Origin: Palleronia abyssalis
GTDB lineage: Bacteria; Pseudomonadota; Alphaproteobacteria; Rhodobacterales; Rhodobacteraceae
DNA: 64,000 nt
Assembly (NCBI RefSeq): GCF_900302445.1
Contig: NZ_ONZF01000002.1
Span: forward strand, 664,544 to 728,543
Reading direction: 5' to 3'
How positions within the stretch are numbered: the stretch's first letter is position 1; each line of letters starts with the position of its first letter. Of the stretch, positions 38,160 through 47,321 are shown piece by piece. The position numbers and the translations under genes were made by a program. A model generated the notes under the pieces. It saw only the letters and a program-made list of their open reading frames with translations, was not told the origin of the DNA and did no database searches.

Positions 38160-38263
38160 GCGAAAAGGTCGACCGCGGCCGCGCCTTTCTGGAGGCGGTG
38201 CGTCAGGACCGCTTCCCCGAGGTCGAGGACTTGGGGAAGCGGACGGGTTTATGGGAAGGGTAG
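38159..38263 (+). pseudogene. Short coding remnant directly after REP 3
   Basis: An open stretch of 34 codons, starting GEKVDRGRAFLEAVRQDRF and ending in TAG at 38261-38263, has normal codon usage and helix-like composition, but no start codon after the REP. It looks like the C-terminal end of a gene whose front was lost or separated when the REP/RAYT unit inserted. The parent gene is not recognised. Alternatively it is chance open frame in high-GC DNA. Confidence 0.4.
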
Positions 38264-38359
38264 GATCCGACGACCTTACAGCTTGCGGTATCATATGAAG
38301 CCTGTTGGTCTGCAAGGTAAAGTGCTGGGACCGCAGCTTCATCACTAAGGACAAAGTAA

Positions 38360-39067
38360 ATGCCGGACAGAACGAAGTGCGAAGCGACCCTAGGGGCGGA
38401 TCTGGGGGGGTTATACTTTAGTCTGTACGAGTCGTTTGTCGTGATGGGCTTGGAGTGGCGAGTTTTTTCGGAGTGGTTTCGTGCGGCTCCAGAAAGAGTT
38501 GATTTACTCAACGAGGTGTCCGGAACGACCGCTCTAGTAATTCAAAACGCGCTCAGAGAGCGGACCGCGATTAAACTATCTCGTTTGACGGATCGGTCAT
38601 CTCAAGGCCGTAATCGAAATGCCTCGTTGGCGGCGCTTCGTAATTATGAAGTCACAGAAAACGACGCCATCTTGCAGCAAAATGTTTTAAATGCGCAAGA
38701 GAAGGCATCAAATATTCGAAGGATCAGGAGCAAACGGCTAGTGCACGCCGACCATAGAGAGACGCTCTTTCCGAGCGACGATCTTGGGGCGTCTTACGCT
38801 GATTTTGATGCTGCAATAAAGGCCTCTGGTGCTGTCCTACAGCACTTTTCGAACGTATATCTTGATGCTCATGTTTCTTTCGATATGGTCTCTTCGTTCA
38901 AAGACGATGAGGTGAGTTTCCTGAAAGTAATTTATTTAGGTCTTATCAAGCGGGACGAAATATCCTCGGAATTACGCGAGATAAAAAATGTAGCCGACTA
39001 CGAGCGTGAAATTGATCGAGTTCCAGATTATCTCCGTCGACGTTTTTTTGTCGATATGTTGTCCTAG
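38360..39067 (+). CDS. AbiU2/HEPN-like protein, AT-rich orphan
   Basis: A 235-residue, mainly helical, soluble protein. It contains R123-SKRLV-H129 (RSKRLVHAD), which fits the Rx4-6H motif of HEPN RNases. This is preceded by a KLSRLTDRSS segment and NRNASLAAL, both resembling the AbiU2 (abortive-infection) HEPN group. Family assignment is by eye and tentative. It has visibly lower GC and many A/T-ending codons compared with all neighbours, which suggests recent transfer. No antitoxin partner is seen beside it. The stop overlaps parE's stop (39064-39067). Confidence 0.7.
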   Translation: MPDRTKCEATLGADLGGLYFSLYESFVVMGLEWRVFSEWFRAAPERVDLLNEVSGTTALVIQNALRERTAIKLSRLTDRSSQGRNRNASLAALRNYEVTENDAILQQNVLNAQEKASNIRRIRSKRLVHADHRETLFPSDDLGASYADFDAAIKASGAVLQHFSNVYLDAHVSFDMVSSFKDDEVSFLKVIYLGLIKRDEISSELREIKNVADYEREIDRVPDYLRRRFFVDMLS

Positions 39068-41007
39068 ACATCCAACTCCTCCACGAACTTCGCGTTCTGC
39101 GAAATATACTCGAAGCGAAGCTCGGGCTTCTTGCCCATCAGCCGCTCGACCAGTTCGCCCGTCTCGGCCTGTTCGTCGATCCGAACGCGGATCAGCTTGC
39201 GGGTGGCGGGGTTCATCGTCGTCTCTTTCAGGTCCTTGGCGTCCATCTCTCCCAAACCCTTGAAGCGGCTGACGTCGATCTTGCCCTTGCCGCCGAGGCC
39301 CTTCTTGTACAGCGCGTCCTTCTCGGCCTCGTCCAGGCAATAGGCGCGGTGGGCGCCCTGGGTCAGGCGGAACAGCGGCGGGCATGCGAGGTAGAGGTGG
39401 CCCGCGTCGATCATCGGCTTCATCTGGGTGTAGAAGAACGTCATCAGAAGCGAGGCGATATGGGCGCCGTCCACGTCGGCGTCGGTCATGATGATGATCT
39501 TGTCGTAGCGCAGGTCGTCGAGCACGAATTTCGAGCCCATGCCGACCCCAAGCGCCTGACAGAGGTCGCTGATTTCCTGGTTCGAGCCGAGTTTCGAGGA
39601 CGCGGCGCCCAGCACGTTCAGGATCTTGCCACGCAGGGGCAGGAGGGCCTGCGTCTCGCGTTTGCGGGCCATCTTGGCCGAGCCGCCGGCGCTGTCGCCC
39701 TCGACGATGAAAAGCTCGGTCCCGTCGCGGGTCTTGACGGTGCAGTCCACCAACTTGCCGGGCAGGCGCAGCTTTTTCGTGGCGGACTTGCGCTGGGTCT
39801 CCTTCTCGGCCCGGCGGCGCAGGCGTTCCTCGGCGCGCAAGACGAGGTAGTCGAGGATCGCGGTCGCGGCCTTGGTGTCGGCGGCAAGCCAGGTGTCGAA
39901 GCGGTCGCGGATGGCGTTTTCCACGAGGCGCTGGGCGGCGTTGGTCGCCAGCCGGTCCTTGGTCTGGCCGACGAACTCGGGCTCGGCGATGAAGCACGAG
40001 ACCAGCGCGCAGCCGCCCGCGGTCAGATCCTCGCGCGTGATGTTGGCGGCCTTCTTGTTGCTGACACGCTCGCCATGGGCGCGGATACCCTTGAGGATCG
40101 CGGCCCAGAAGCCAGCCTCGTGGGTGCCGCCCTCGGGCGTGGGGACCGTGTTGCAGTAGGACTGGATGAAGCCGTCGCGGGCAGGGGTCCAGTTGATCGC
40201 CCATTCGGCCTTGCCGGGCGCGTCCTTGAACTCGACCGAGCCGGCGAAGGGGGTGTCGGCATAGGTGGCCGCGGTGCCCAGCGTTTCCTTGAGATAGTCG
40301 GCAAGACCACCGGGGAAGTGGAAGGTGGCTTCGGTAGGCGTCTCGCCGTCGTCGATGGCGGATTTCCAGCGGATCTCGACGCCCGAGAACAGGTAGGCCT
40401 TGGACCGGACCAGCTTGTGAATGCGGGCGGGTTTCAGCTTGAGGGTGCCGAAGATCTGGCCGTCCGGGTGGAAGGTCACGCTGGTGCCGCGGCGGTTGGG
40501 GGCCGCTCCAGCGGGCGCGACAGGGCCTTGGGGGATGCCGCGCGAGAACTCCTGCGCCATGATCTGACGGTCGCGCGCGACCTCGACCCGGACGTGGTCC
40601 GACAGCGCGTTGACGACCGAGATGCCGACGCCGTGCAGGCCGCCGCTTGTCTGGTAGGCCTTGCCGGAGAACTTTCCGCCCGCGTGGAGCGTGCAGAGGA
40701 TGACCTCCAAAGCGCTTTTGCCCGGGAACTTGGGGTGCGGATCGGTGGGGATGCCGCGCCCGTTGTCGCGGATCGTGCACGAGCCGTCGGCGTGCAGCTC
40801 GACCTCGATCCGGTTGGCGTGGCCGGCGACGGCCTCGTCCATGGAGTTGTCGAGGACTTCGGCCACCAGATGGTGCAACGCGCGTTCATCCGTGCCGCCG
40901 ATATACATGCCGGGGCGCTTGCGGACAGGCTCCAACCCTTCCAGCACCTCGATGGAGGAAGCGTCGTAATCTTGCCCGCCTGTGGGGGTCAGAAGGTCAT
41001 CGGCCAT
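39064..41007 (-). CDS. parE: DNA topoisomerase IV subunit B
   Basis: A 647-residue GyrB/ParE ATPase subunit. The GHKL fold shows VLDNSMDEAVAG (catalytic Glu), DNGRGIPTD and SGGLHGVGISVVNAL. The Toprim domain shows EGDSAGGSA and TDADVDGAH. The absence of the GyrB-type insertion and the length of about 650 identify ParE over GyrB. It decatenates daughter chromosomes with ParC. The stop codon shares CTAG with the HEPN-like gene on the other strand. The region upstream of its start is a 966-bp gene desert. Confidence 0.95.
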   Translation of the reverse strand: MADDLLTPTGGQDYDASSIEVLEGLEPVRKRPGMYIGGTDERALHHLVAEVLDNSMDEAVAGHANRIEVELHADGSCTIRDNGRGIPTDPHPKFPGKSALEVILCTLHAGGKFSGKAYQTSGGLHGVGISVVNALSDHVRVEVARDRQIMAQEFSRGIPQGPVAPAGAAPNRRGTSVTFHPDGQIFGTLKLKPARIHKLVRSKAYLFSGVEIRWKSAIDDGETPTEATFHFPGGLADYLKETLGTAATYADTPFAGSVEFKDAPGKAEWAINWTPARDGFIQSYCNTVPTPEGGTHEAGFWAAILKGIRAHGERVSNKKAANITREDLTAGGCALVSCFIAEPEFVGQTKDRLATNAAQRLVENAIRDRFDTWLAADTKAATAILDYLVLRAEERLRRRAEKETQRKSATKKLRLPGKLVDCTVKTRDGTELFIVEGDSAGGSAKMARKRETQALLPLRGKILNVLGAASSKLGSNQEISDLCQALGVGMGSKFVLDDLRYDKIIIMTDADVDGAHIASLLMTFFYTQMKPMIDAGHLYLACPPLFRLTQGAHRAYCLDEAEKDALYKKGLGGKGKIDVSRFKGLGEMDAKDLKETTMNPATRKLIRVRIDEQAETGELVERLMGKKPELRFEYISQNAKFVEELDV

Positions 41008-41973
41008 GCTGCTCGGGCTCCGGATTCTGGTTGGGGGCCGAGTTTGGCAGGCGCGGGGGTTCGGGGCAAGCGTCGGAGAGGGGACGGCGGCATGGGACCA
41101 GCCGCCGAAATGCGGCAATCCGTTCACGTTTTGGACAGGATTTGCGTGCATCCTTGAGGGTATGGAGCAGGTTCGGATCAAGGACGGCGCCCCCCCTGGC
41201 GGGCAAAGGCGGTTTCGCGTGGTTTCGGCCCGGCGGGAGACGATGGCGTTGTTGCACCCCGGCGCACGCCCCCCGCCCCTGACCGCCGAGGACGCGCGAA
41301 GCTTCATGGGGCGTACGGAAGCGACCTCGGAGGCGGGCCGGACGAAGAGGCTTCCGCGCTGGTGGGCGGGCGCGGAGCGGCGCGGGACAGGCGCGCGGCC
41401 ATGGCTGGCCCGAATGTGGCGAGACGCCCGAGGCCGGGTCGAAGCGGCGACGGCTTGGCTGGGCCGATGGAGGCCGGGGGCCGGCGGGACCAGTTTGCGG
41501 TGACTGGGCCTTGCCGTGCGGGTTTGAGGCTGCGGTCGGCGGTGCGGAGAGCGGGTGGACCGGCGACCTCGTGCGTGACCGGGTGCCACGGGAGTGCGTT
41601 GGGACAAGCGGTTCCCGGTGCTTGCCATGGGCGCGGGGCCTGTGTGTGGGCCGCGGGTGGGATGTGGATGGCGGTGCTGCGTGTGAAGTCGCAGAACGCG
41701 GCGGCTGAGGGACCCGTGATGAAGCGCGTGGTGGAGAGGGCAGGATCCGGGGTGGAGCGCGTCTTCGCGATCGGGTGACGGCAGAACACGAGGTGGAGCG
41801 CGGCTTCGCGATCAGGCGGGAGCAGACTCGGCCGCCGTCGGTTCATGCCGGGACTGACGGAGAGAGGTTGGGGGCGTCGAAGCCGGGAGGAAGATTGGGG
41901 AGGCCGCTGGGTCGACGCAGAGCCGTGGGTGATGCTCCGAAATCCTGAGGACGGTCCGGCCGTTCCGGGTCAA
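41008..41973. other. 966-bp intergenic region without a convincing gene
   Basis: Between parE and an MFS gene, both on the minus strand. Open frames exist on both strands (for example plus 41163-41503, 113 codons, with only GAGGGT directly before the ATG) but their Arg/Pro/Gly-rich products match nothing I recognise. The plus strand is G-rich. A pair of 22-bp direct repeats is present near 41751. It presumably contains the parE promoter at its left end. It may be decayed sequence. Confidence 0.6.
41751..41813 (+). repeat. Pair of 22-bp direct repeats
   Basis: GGTGGAGCGCGTCTTCGCGA plus TC at 41751-41772 and GGTGGAGCGCGGCTTCGCGA plus TC at 41792-41813 differ at one base. The period is 41 bp. 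Located in the parE upstream gene desert, not clearly part of a gene. Confidence 0.75.
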
Positions 41974-43098
41974 TCACGGCCGCAGTACGTCGGCGCAGGC
42001 CACGATGACCAAGGCGAGGAGGCCGATCAGCGCAAGCCCAACGGTCAGCGATGTGGCCCCGGCGATCCAGCCGATCAGCACAGGCCCCAGAAGCGCACCG
42101 CCGTAGCCCAGCGTCGCGACGCCCGCGATGGCGCGGCCGGGGGGGACCACCGGATCGGATGCCGCGCGGGTGACGGCGAGGGGGAAGATCAGCGCATAGC
42201 CCAGCCCCATCAGGACGAACCCCGGCAGCGCGGGCAGCACGCCCGGCGCCGCCACCACGACCCCGACACCGAGGGCCGCCGAAATGCCCGACAACCGGGC
42301 CGCACGGACCTTGCCCAGCGCCACGATGACCCGGTCACCGTAGAGGCGCATGACCACCATCGTGATCGAGAAGGCCGCGAAACCCAATGCGGCCGATGCC
42401 TCGGTCGTGCCGGGCATACCGGTCAGGTACACCGCGCTCCAGTCCGCGACGCCGCCTTCGCCCACGGCAGACGCAAAGGCCATGATCCCCACCAGAAGGA
42501 GCGGTCCGCGGGGCAGGGAAAAGGCGGGTCCATCCTCGGACAGGTGGGACGTCCAGGGCACGCGCGCCAGCCGGGCGGTGGCCAGCGCGCCCAACACCGC
42601 CAATACGGGAAAAAGCAGTCCGGGGCCGATGCCGCCCCAGGCCGCGCCGGCCGCGACGCCTGCCCCGAGGAACGCCCCCAGCGAATAGGCGGCGTGGAAG
42701 GTCGACATGATCGGCGCTGGATAGGTCGCCTCGACCTCGGCCCCCCAGCCGTTCATCGCAACATCCATCGCGCCATAGGTGGCGCCCCACACGGCAAGCG
42801 CCAAGGCAAGCAGCGGGACCGTCGGTGCAAGAGGCAGGACCGCGAAGGCCAGCGGATAGAGGACCAGCAGCGCCTTGGTCACCCGCGCCGCGCCCAACTT
42901 GTCCGAAAGACGCCCTGCCAGCGGAAAGGCCACGATGGCCCCGCCCGCGATGCACAGCAAAAGCAACCCGAGCTGGTCATGGGACAGCGCGAAGCGGTCG
43001 ACGAAGACGGGAATCCGCGCGGCCCACACGCCGAACAGGGCGCCGTTCAGGGCGAATACGGCGGTGACGGCGATGCGGGCAGGGCGTGTTTCGATCAT
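41974..43098 (-). CDS. MFS transporter (YbjJ/FucP-like)
   Basis: A 374-residue carrier with about 12 hydrophobic segments. The N-terminus (ALNGALFGVWAARIPVF) and the AGRLSDKLGAARV loop are of the MFS type. The compact length and the FALNGALFGVWAARIP start are typical of the YbjJ-like group of unknown substrate. ATG 43098 (MIETRPAR) is chosen. It is divergent from an epimerase gene across 139 bp. Confidence 0.85.
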   Translation of the reverse strand: MIETRPARIAVTAVFALNGALFGVWAARIPVFVDRFALSHDQLGLLLLCIAGGAIVAFPLAGRLSDKLGAARVTKALLVLYPLAFAVLPLAPTVPLLALALAVWGATYGAMDVAMNGWGAEVEATYPAPIMSTFHAAYSLGAFLGAGVAAGAAWGGIGPGLLFPVLAVLGALATARLARVPWTSHLSEDGPAFSLPRGPLLLVGIMAFASAVGEGGVADWSAVYLTGMPGTTEASAALGFAAFSITMVVMRLYGDRVIVALGKVRAARLSGISAALGVGVVVAAPGVLPALPGFVLMGLGYALIFPLAVTRAASDPVVPPGRAIAGVATLGYGGALLGPVLIGWIAGATSLTVGLALIGLLALVIVACADVLRP

Positions 43099-43237
43099 GC
43101 GGCCCCAGATCGCGCCGCGCGGCGCGAATGGCAAATGACGAATTGTGTCCCCGTCTTTCCAGCCCGACGATCCCGTGGTTTCCGTTGCCCTTCCGCGGCC
43201 TAGCTTGGGGCGGACGGACAAGCACGGGAGACGAGGA

Positions 43238-44116
43238 ATGCGCGTTCTATTCACCGGCGGCAGCGGCAAGGCGGGGCGGCACGTCGTCCCCTTTCTGATC
43301 GAACAGGGGCACGAGGTGGTCAATTTCGACCTGACCCCTCTGGACGTGCCGGGCGTGAAGAACCTGATCGGTGACGTGACCGCGCCGGGCGACGTGTGGG
43401 GTGCACTGACCCAGCCCGCCGATTTCGACGAACTGGAGGGCGGCGACGGGGTGAAGCCATACGATGCAGTCGTCCATTTCGCCGCGATCCCGAGGATCAT
43501 GATCAAGCCCGATCACGAGACATTCCGGGTCAACACCATGGGCACCTATACCGTGATCGAGGCGGCGCTGGGCGTCGGCATCCGCAAGGTGATTTTCGCC
43601 AGCAGCGAGACGACCTATGGCATCTGTTTCGCCGATGGCGAGCGCAAGCCCGAATACATCCCCGTGGACGAAGAGCACCCGGTCGTGCCTGGCGACAGTT
43701 ACGCCATGTCGAAGGTCGCCAACGAGGTCACGGCACGGTCGTTCCAGCAGCGCTCGAAGGCGGATATCTACGGCCTGCGGATCAACAACGTGATGGAGCC
43801 GCACGAGTACAAGGAGAAGTTTCCCTTTGCCGATGCGGCCGAACGCCGGCGCAACATCTTCGCCTATATCGACGCGCGCGACTTGGGCCACATGGTGGAC
43901 TTGTGCCTGAAGACCGACGGGCTGGGCTTCGAGGTGTTCAACGTCGCCAACCCCGAGCCCAGCGTCGACCTGACCAGCGGCGAGATCACGGCGCGGTTCT
44001 ACCAAGGCGTGCCCCAAAAGCGCGAGATGGCCCAGGACGAGACGTTCTACAGCATCGAGAAGGCGCAGCGGATGCTGGGCTTCGCGCCCAAGGTGAGGTG
44101 GCGCGACGAGGTCTAG
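43238..44116 (+). CDS. NAD-dependent epimerase/dehydratase (extended SDR)
   Basis: A 292-residue extended SDR. The cofactor loop is TGGSGKAGRHV (6-16), with a conserved FASSETTYG block holding the active-site Ser, and the YxxxK motif is Tyr155-AMS-Lys159. It likely acts on a nucleotide sugar or a small polyol. The substrate is unclear, since no sugar genes are beside it. The ATG at 43238 follows GAGACGAGGA. The stop shares CTAG with the convergent AI-2E permease gene. Confidence 0.85.
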   Translation: MRVLFTGGSGKAGRHVVPFLIEQGHEVVNFDLTPLDVPGVKNLIGDVTAPGDVWGALTQPADFDELEGGDGVKPYDAVVHFAAIPRIMIKPDHETFRVNTMGTYTVIEAALGVGIRKVIFASSETTYGICFADGERKPEYIPVDEEHPVVPGDSYAMSKVANEVTARSFQQRSKADIYGLRINNVMEPHEYKEKFPFADAAERRRNIFAYIDARDLGHMVDLCLKTDGLGFEVFNVANPEPSVDLTSGEITARFYQGVPQKREMAQDETFYSIEKAQRMLGFAPKVRWRDEV

Positions 44117-45240
44117 GCCTCTGCCGCGCGCTTTTCTTCGACCGTGGCATCGGCCGAGCCGAGGAAGCTGCCCAAGGTCTTCAGGCCGTCCACGTTGTCG
44201 CAGATCACCTTGACGATCACCAGGAACGGCACCGCCATCAGCGCCCCCGCGATCCCCCACAGCCACCCCCAGAAGACGACCGTCAGAAAGACCGAGACGG
44301 TGTTGAGCTTCAGGCTGCGGCCCAGGATCGTGGGGGTGACGAACTGCCCCTCGATCGTGGTCGCGATGAGGTAGAGCGCGGGCGCCAGAAGGGCCTGGCC
44401 CAGAGGCTCTACCGTGACGACGGAATAGAGCGCGACCAGAACGCCCCCTGCCACCGCGCCCAGGAAAGGCAGGAAGTTGAAGATGAAGGCCACGACGCCC
44501 CAGATGAACGCATTTGGAAGGCCGATGGACCACAAGAGCGCGAAGACGACCAGCCCCAGGCCCGCGTTGATCAGCGTGATCGTGAAGAGATAGCGCGAGA
44601 TCGCCCGTTCCACCCCGTAGACGATCTTCAGCGCGCGCTTCTTCTCGGACAGGCGGGGATAGGCCTCGACCAGCTTGACGTAGAACAGCTCTCCCGAGGC
44701 CAGGACGAACAGCGCGAGGATCAGCGCGACCGACAGCGTCGTCCCGATGGCCGCGGCATAGCTGGCGGCCGAGTTCAGCAGTCCCGGTTGGGCCAGTTCC
44801 ACCTGCATTGTGCCTTCGTCCTGGTTCGCAATCTCCTCGACCTGGTCCGAGGCTTCCTTGACCTTTTCGACCGACTCGAAGACGCCCCGCAGCTTTTCCT
44901 GGAACTGGGCGCCCATCTCGGGGGCGGTCTCTATCCAGGTCGAGACCGGGCCGCTCATGGCATAGCCCGCGGCCGACAGGCTGGCGGCCAGCGTCAGGAT
45001 CATCGCGATCGCCATCAGCGGGGGCGGGATGCCGCGCCGCTCGGCCCAGCGGATGACCGGCGACAGAGTCAGCGCTAGCATCAACCCCAGGATCACCGGA
45101 AGCAGGACGTCGCGCGCGAAGAAGCAGGCCAGCCCCAGCGCAAGCAACAACAGACCGGCCAGAATTGTCCTGATCCGCTTGAGTTCGACAAGCTCGGGCA
45201 AGGGAGTGTCGGACGAGGGCCGTTCAGAAGGCGTTGTCAT
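44113..45240 (-). CDS. AI-2E/PerM family permease
   Basis: A 375-residue inner-membrane protein of the TqsA/PerM (AI-2E) family. It has two helices near the N-terminus, a soluble segment with charged coiled-coil-like stretch (FQEKLRGVFESVEKVKEAS) and about five C-terminal helices, including FIWGVVAFIFNFLPFLGA. Members are implicated in quorum-signal export or Na+/H+ exchange; the role here is unknown. Start at 45240 by a clear Met before the first charged segment. Confidence 0.88.
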   Translation of the reverse strand: MTTPSERPSSDTPLPELVELKRIRTILAGLLLLALGLACFFARDVLLPVILGLMLALTLSPVIRWAERRGIPPPLMAIAMILTLAASLSAAGYAMSGPVSTWIETAPEMGAQFQEKLRGVFESVEKVKEASDQVEEIANQDEGTMQVELAQPGLLNSAASYAAAIGTTLSVALILALFVLASGELFYVKLVEAYPRLSEKKRALKIVYGVERAISRYLFTITLINAGLGLVVFALLWSIGLPNAFIWGVVAFIFNFLPFLGAVAGGVLVALYSVVTVEPLGQALLAPALYLIATTIEGQFVTPTILGRSLKLNTVSVFLTVVFWGWLWGIAGALMAVPFLVIVKVICDNVDGLKTLGSFLGSADATVEEKRAAEA

Positions 45241-45406
45241 GGCAGATGTCCCGCGAGGCCTCAGACAATGCGGCCGGGGCGTGCCGGTTCCGTGCCGCAG
45301 GGGAAAGGGGGGAACAATTTCCCGCAAAATGCCCCGGTTCGGTCAGACGGTCGCCCGAAGCGGGTTGGAACAGGTGGGACCTGTAGGACTATGAGGGCGC
45401 GAACGG

Positions 45407-46252
45407 ATGACGGGAACATGGATGCGGGGGCTGATGGCGACCTGCGTGGCGATCGGACTGGCGGGTTGCGGAACGACCTACGAACTTCCGAAAGTCAACG
45501 ACGAGGCCAGCACCATGGCGGCGGCGATGTTCACGCAGGCGCGTGCGACACCCCCCGGTGCCACTGTAACGCCCGAGGCGGCCGCGGCACGGTTCCGGCG
45601 CGTGGTGGCCCGGGTGAAACCGGCCGCCGTCGCGTTCTGTCGCAGCGAAGCGGGGGACCGTCCCGCCAAGGTCTGCGACCTGCCTGTGGTAATCGACCCC
45701 AGCGTCGGCGAGGCAAACGCCTACCAGACCCGCGACCGGCAGGGCGCGCCGTTCATCGGCATCACGGTACCCATGCTTCTGCAGGTGGGCAACGACGACG
45801 AGCTGGCTTTCATGATCGCGCACGAGTTCGGCCACCACATCGCGGACCATATCGAGAAGGGAGAGCGGCAGGCGCTGGCAGGCGCGCTGATCCTGGGGGC
45901 CCTGACGGCCACCAGCCAGGCCTATGCGAACCAAGCCAATCCCGGCCGCTACACCGGCGCCGACCAGGCTGATCTTCAGCGCAGTATTGGGTTGGGGGCT
46001 GCGGTCGGGCAGCGCGCCTACAGCCAAACCTACGAGTTGGAGAGCGACGTCATCGCGGCCCATATCGCGCGGATGTCCGGATACGATGCGGTGAACGGGG
46101 CCCGCTTCTTCGCCCGCCCGGCTGGGGCGCGCACGCAGGCAGGCACCCTGTCGTTCTGGGGTACCCACCCGCCAAATTCGCAAAGGCTTGCTACCGTGAT
46201 CGCGGCAACCCGCGCGGCAGATGCGGGGCAGGGGCTGAACCGGGCGGAGTAG
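45407..46252 (+). CDS. M48-family metallopeptidase, lipoprotein
   Basis: A 281-residue lipoprotein (lipobox GLAGC21) with the zinc protease motif H139-EFGH143 and a downstream third ligand Glu in YELESDVIAAHI. It belongs to the BepA/LoiP/YggG-type M48 peptidases which degrade misfolded outer-membrane proteins in the periplasm. Alternative ATG 45422 would still keep the lipobox. It is a single gene, divergent from the AI-2E permease. Confidence 0.9.
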   Translation: MTGTWMRGLMATCVAIGLAGCGTTYELPKVNDEASTMAAAMFTQARATPPGATVTPEAAAARFRRVVARVKPAAVAFCRSEAGDRPAKVCDLPVVIDPSVGEANAYQTRDRQGAPFIGITVPMLLQVGNDDELAFMIAHEFGHHIADHIEKGERQALAGALILGALTATSQAYANQANPGRYTGADQADLQRSIGLGAAVGQRAYSQTYELESDVIAAHIARMSGYDAVNGARFFARPAGARTQAGTLSFWGTHPPNSQRLATVIAATRAADAGQGLNRAE

Positions 46253-46276
46253 GGGTGCGTCAGCGCGCCGGCCCGA

Positions 46277-47281
46277 TCACTCGGGCCGCGATTGCGGAAA
46301 GACCCCCGAAAGCGCGCGCCCGATCAGACGATGCACCTGCGGTTTCGGCACGGCCGCGAAGGGCAGGGGACGGCAGACCTCCATCGCGGCCACACCGACA
46401 CGGGCGGTCAGGGCGCCGTTCACAATCCCCTCGCCGAAGCGTCGGCTGACGCGGGCCAGGACCGACCCGCCGGCGACCGAACTGATCAGGTCGTCGCCCA
46501 CCGCCACGGCCCCAGTGGCGACCAGATGGGTGAAGACCGCCCGCGTCAGACGCCAGGCCCCCAGCGTGCCCGATCGGCCGCCATAGATCTCGGCGATGCG
46601 GCGGATCATCCGCAGGTTCGACACCAGCGCTGCCGCGACATCGGCTAGCGCCAGCGGCACCACGGCGGTCACCGCGGCGACCTGGCGCGCGGCGGCCTCG
46701 ACCTCGGCCCGGGCGGCCATGTCGAGGGGCCCCAGAAGCTCGCGCTCGGCCAAGCCCAGAAGCGCGTCGGCATCGAAGAGGTCGGGCTGCCGTTCAGCAA
46801 ACCGCGCGCGCTGCCAGTCCAGCGCGGCGCGATCCTGGTACAGCGTCATCAGCCGGCCGGACACGTCGCGCGCGGCCTTCAGGTCGTTCTCGGCCGCGGC
46901 GCGCGCCGCCTCGAGCTGGATCGCGCCCACCCGCTTCAGCCGCGCCAACGCGCGCAGCTCGCGCATCACCAGCCCCAGCGAGGTAACGATGACCCCTGCC
47001 ACCAGCACCGTCGCGATCCATCCCAGCACGACCGACCGGGCCAGCATCGCATCGATCGCGGCCCATGTGGCGACCGACAGCATGAACAGGACGAACGCCC
47101 CCAGCATCCGCCAGAACCACGCCCCCAGCGCGGATCGGGGGCGCGAGGCCAGTGCCGCCATGGTGCGCATCGCCTGCCCAGTGGGCGCGGGATCGGCGTC
47201 GGGGACGGGCGGTGCCTCGGCGGGCGAGGGGCTCGCGCGCGTGTCGTCGTCTTCCTCGATCAGGACGGGACGGCGTGCCAT
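46277..47281 (-). CDS. ycjF: YcjF/TIGR01620-family membrane protein
   Basis: A 334-residue protein with a Pro/Ala/Asp-rich N-terminal cytosolic segment (1-45), two adjacent transmembrane helices (about 57-75 and 83-105), and a C-terminal DUF697-like region (LALADVAAALVSNLRMIRRIAEIYGG). Downstream of ycjX with a 40-bp gap, the same pairing seen in enterics, where the two are stress-induced. Function unproven. Confidence 0.88.
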   Translation of the reverse strand: MARRPVLIEEDDDTRASPSPAEAPPVPDADPAPTGQAMRTMAALASRPRSALGAWFWRMLGAFVLFMLSVATWAAIDAMLARSVVLGWIATVLVAGVIVTSLGLVMRELRALARLKRVGAIQLEAARAAAENDLKAARDVSGRLMTLYQDRAALDWQRARFAERQPDLFDADALLGLAERELLGPLDMAARAEVEAAARQVAAVTAVVPLALADVAAALVSNLRMIRRIAEIYGGRSGTLGAWRLTRAVFTHLVATGAVAVGDDLISSVAGGSVLARVSRRFGEGIVNGALTARVGVAAMEVCRPLPFAAVPKPQVHRLIGRALSGVFPQSRPE

Positions 47282-47286
47282 GTCAT

Positions 47287-47310
47287 TTCACCCTTGTGGA
47301 AATACCCAAA
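47287..47310 (-). repeat. Rhodobacterial intergenic motif, copy 2
   Basis: On the minus strand TTTGGGTATTTCCACAAGGG and four further bases, matching the element at 17853-17874 in both conserved halves (GGGTATTT and CAAGGGTGAA) with a different 3-base core. It sits in the 40-bp gap between ycjX and ycjF and ends 5 bp upstream of the ycjF ATG, where its AAGGGTGA could serve as ribosome-binding site. Confidence 0.5.
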
Positions 47311-47321
47311 TCCCGCCGCTC

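Noticed and set aside
39349..41157. 602-codon open frame antisense to parE
   Set aside because: parE is unmistakable on the other strand. The antisense frame has no recognisable domain.
41163..41503. 113-codon plus-strand frame in the parE upstream gap
   Set aside because: Ribosome-binding site is badly spaced, the product is Arg/Gly/Trp-rich without a pattern, and no family is recognised. It is kept only as part of the gap description.
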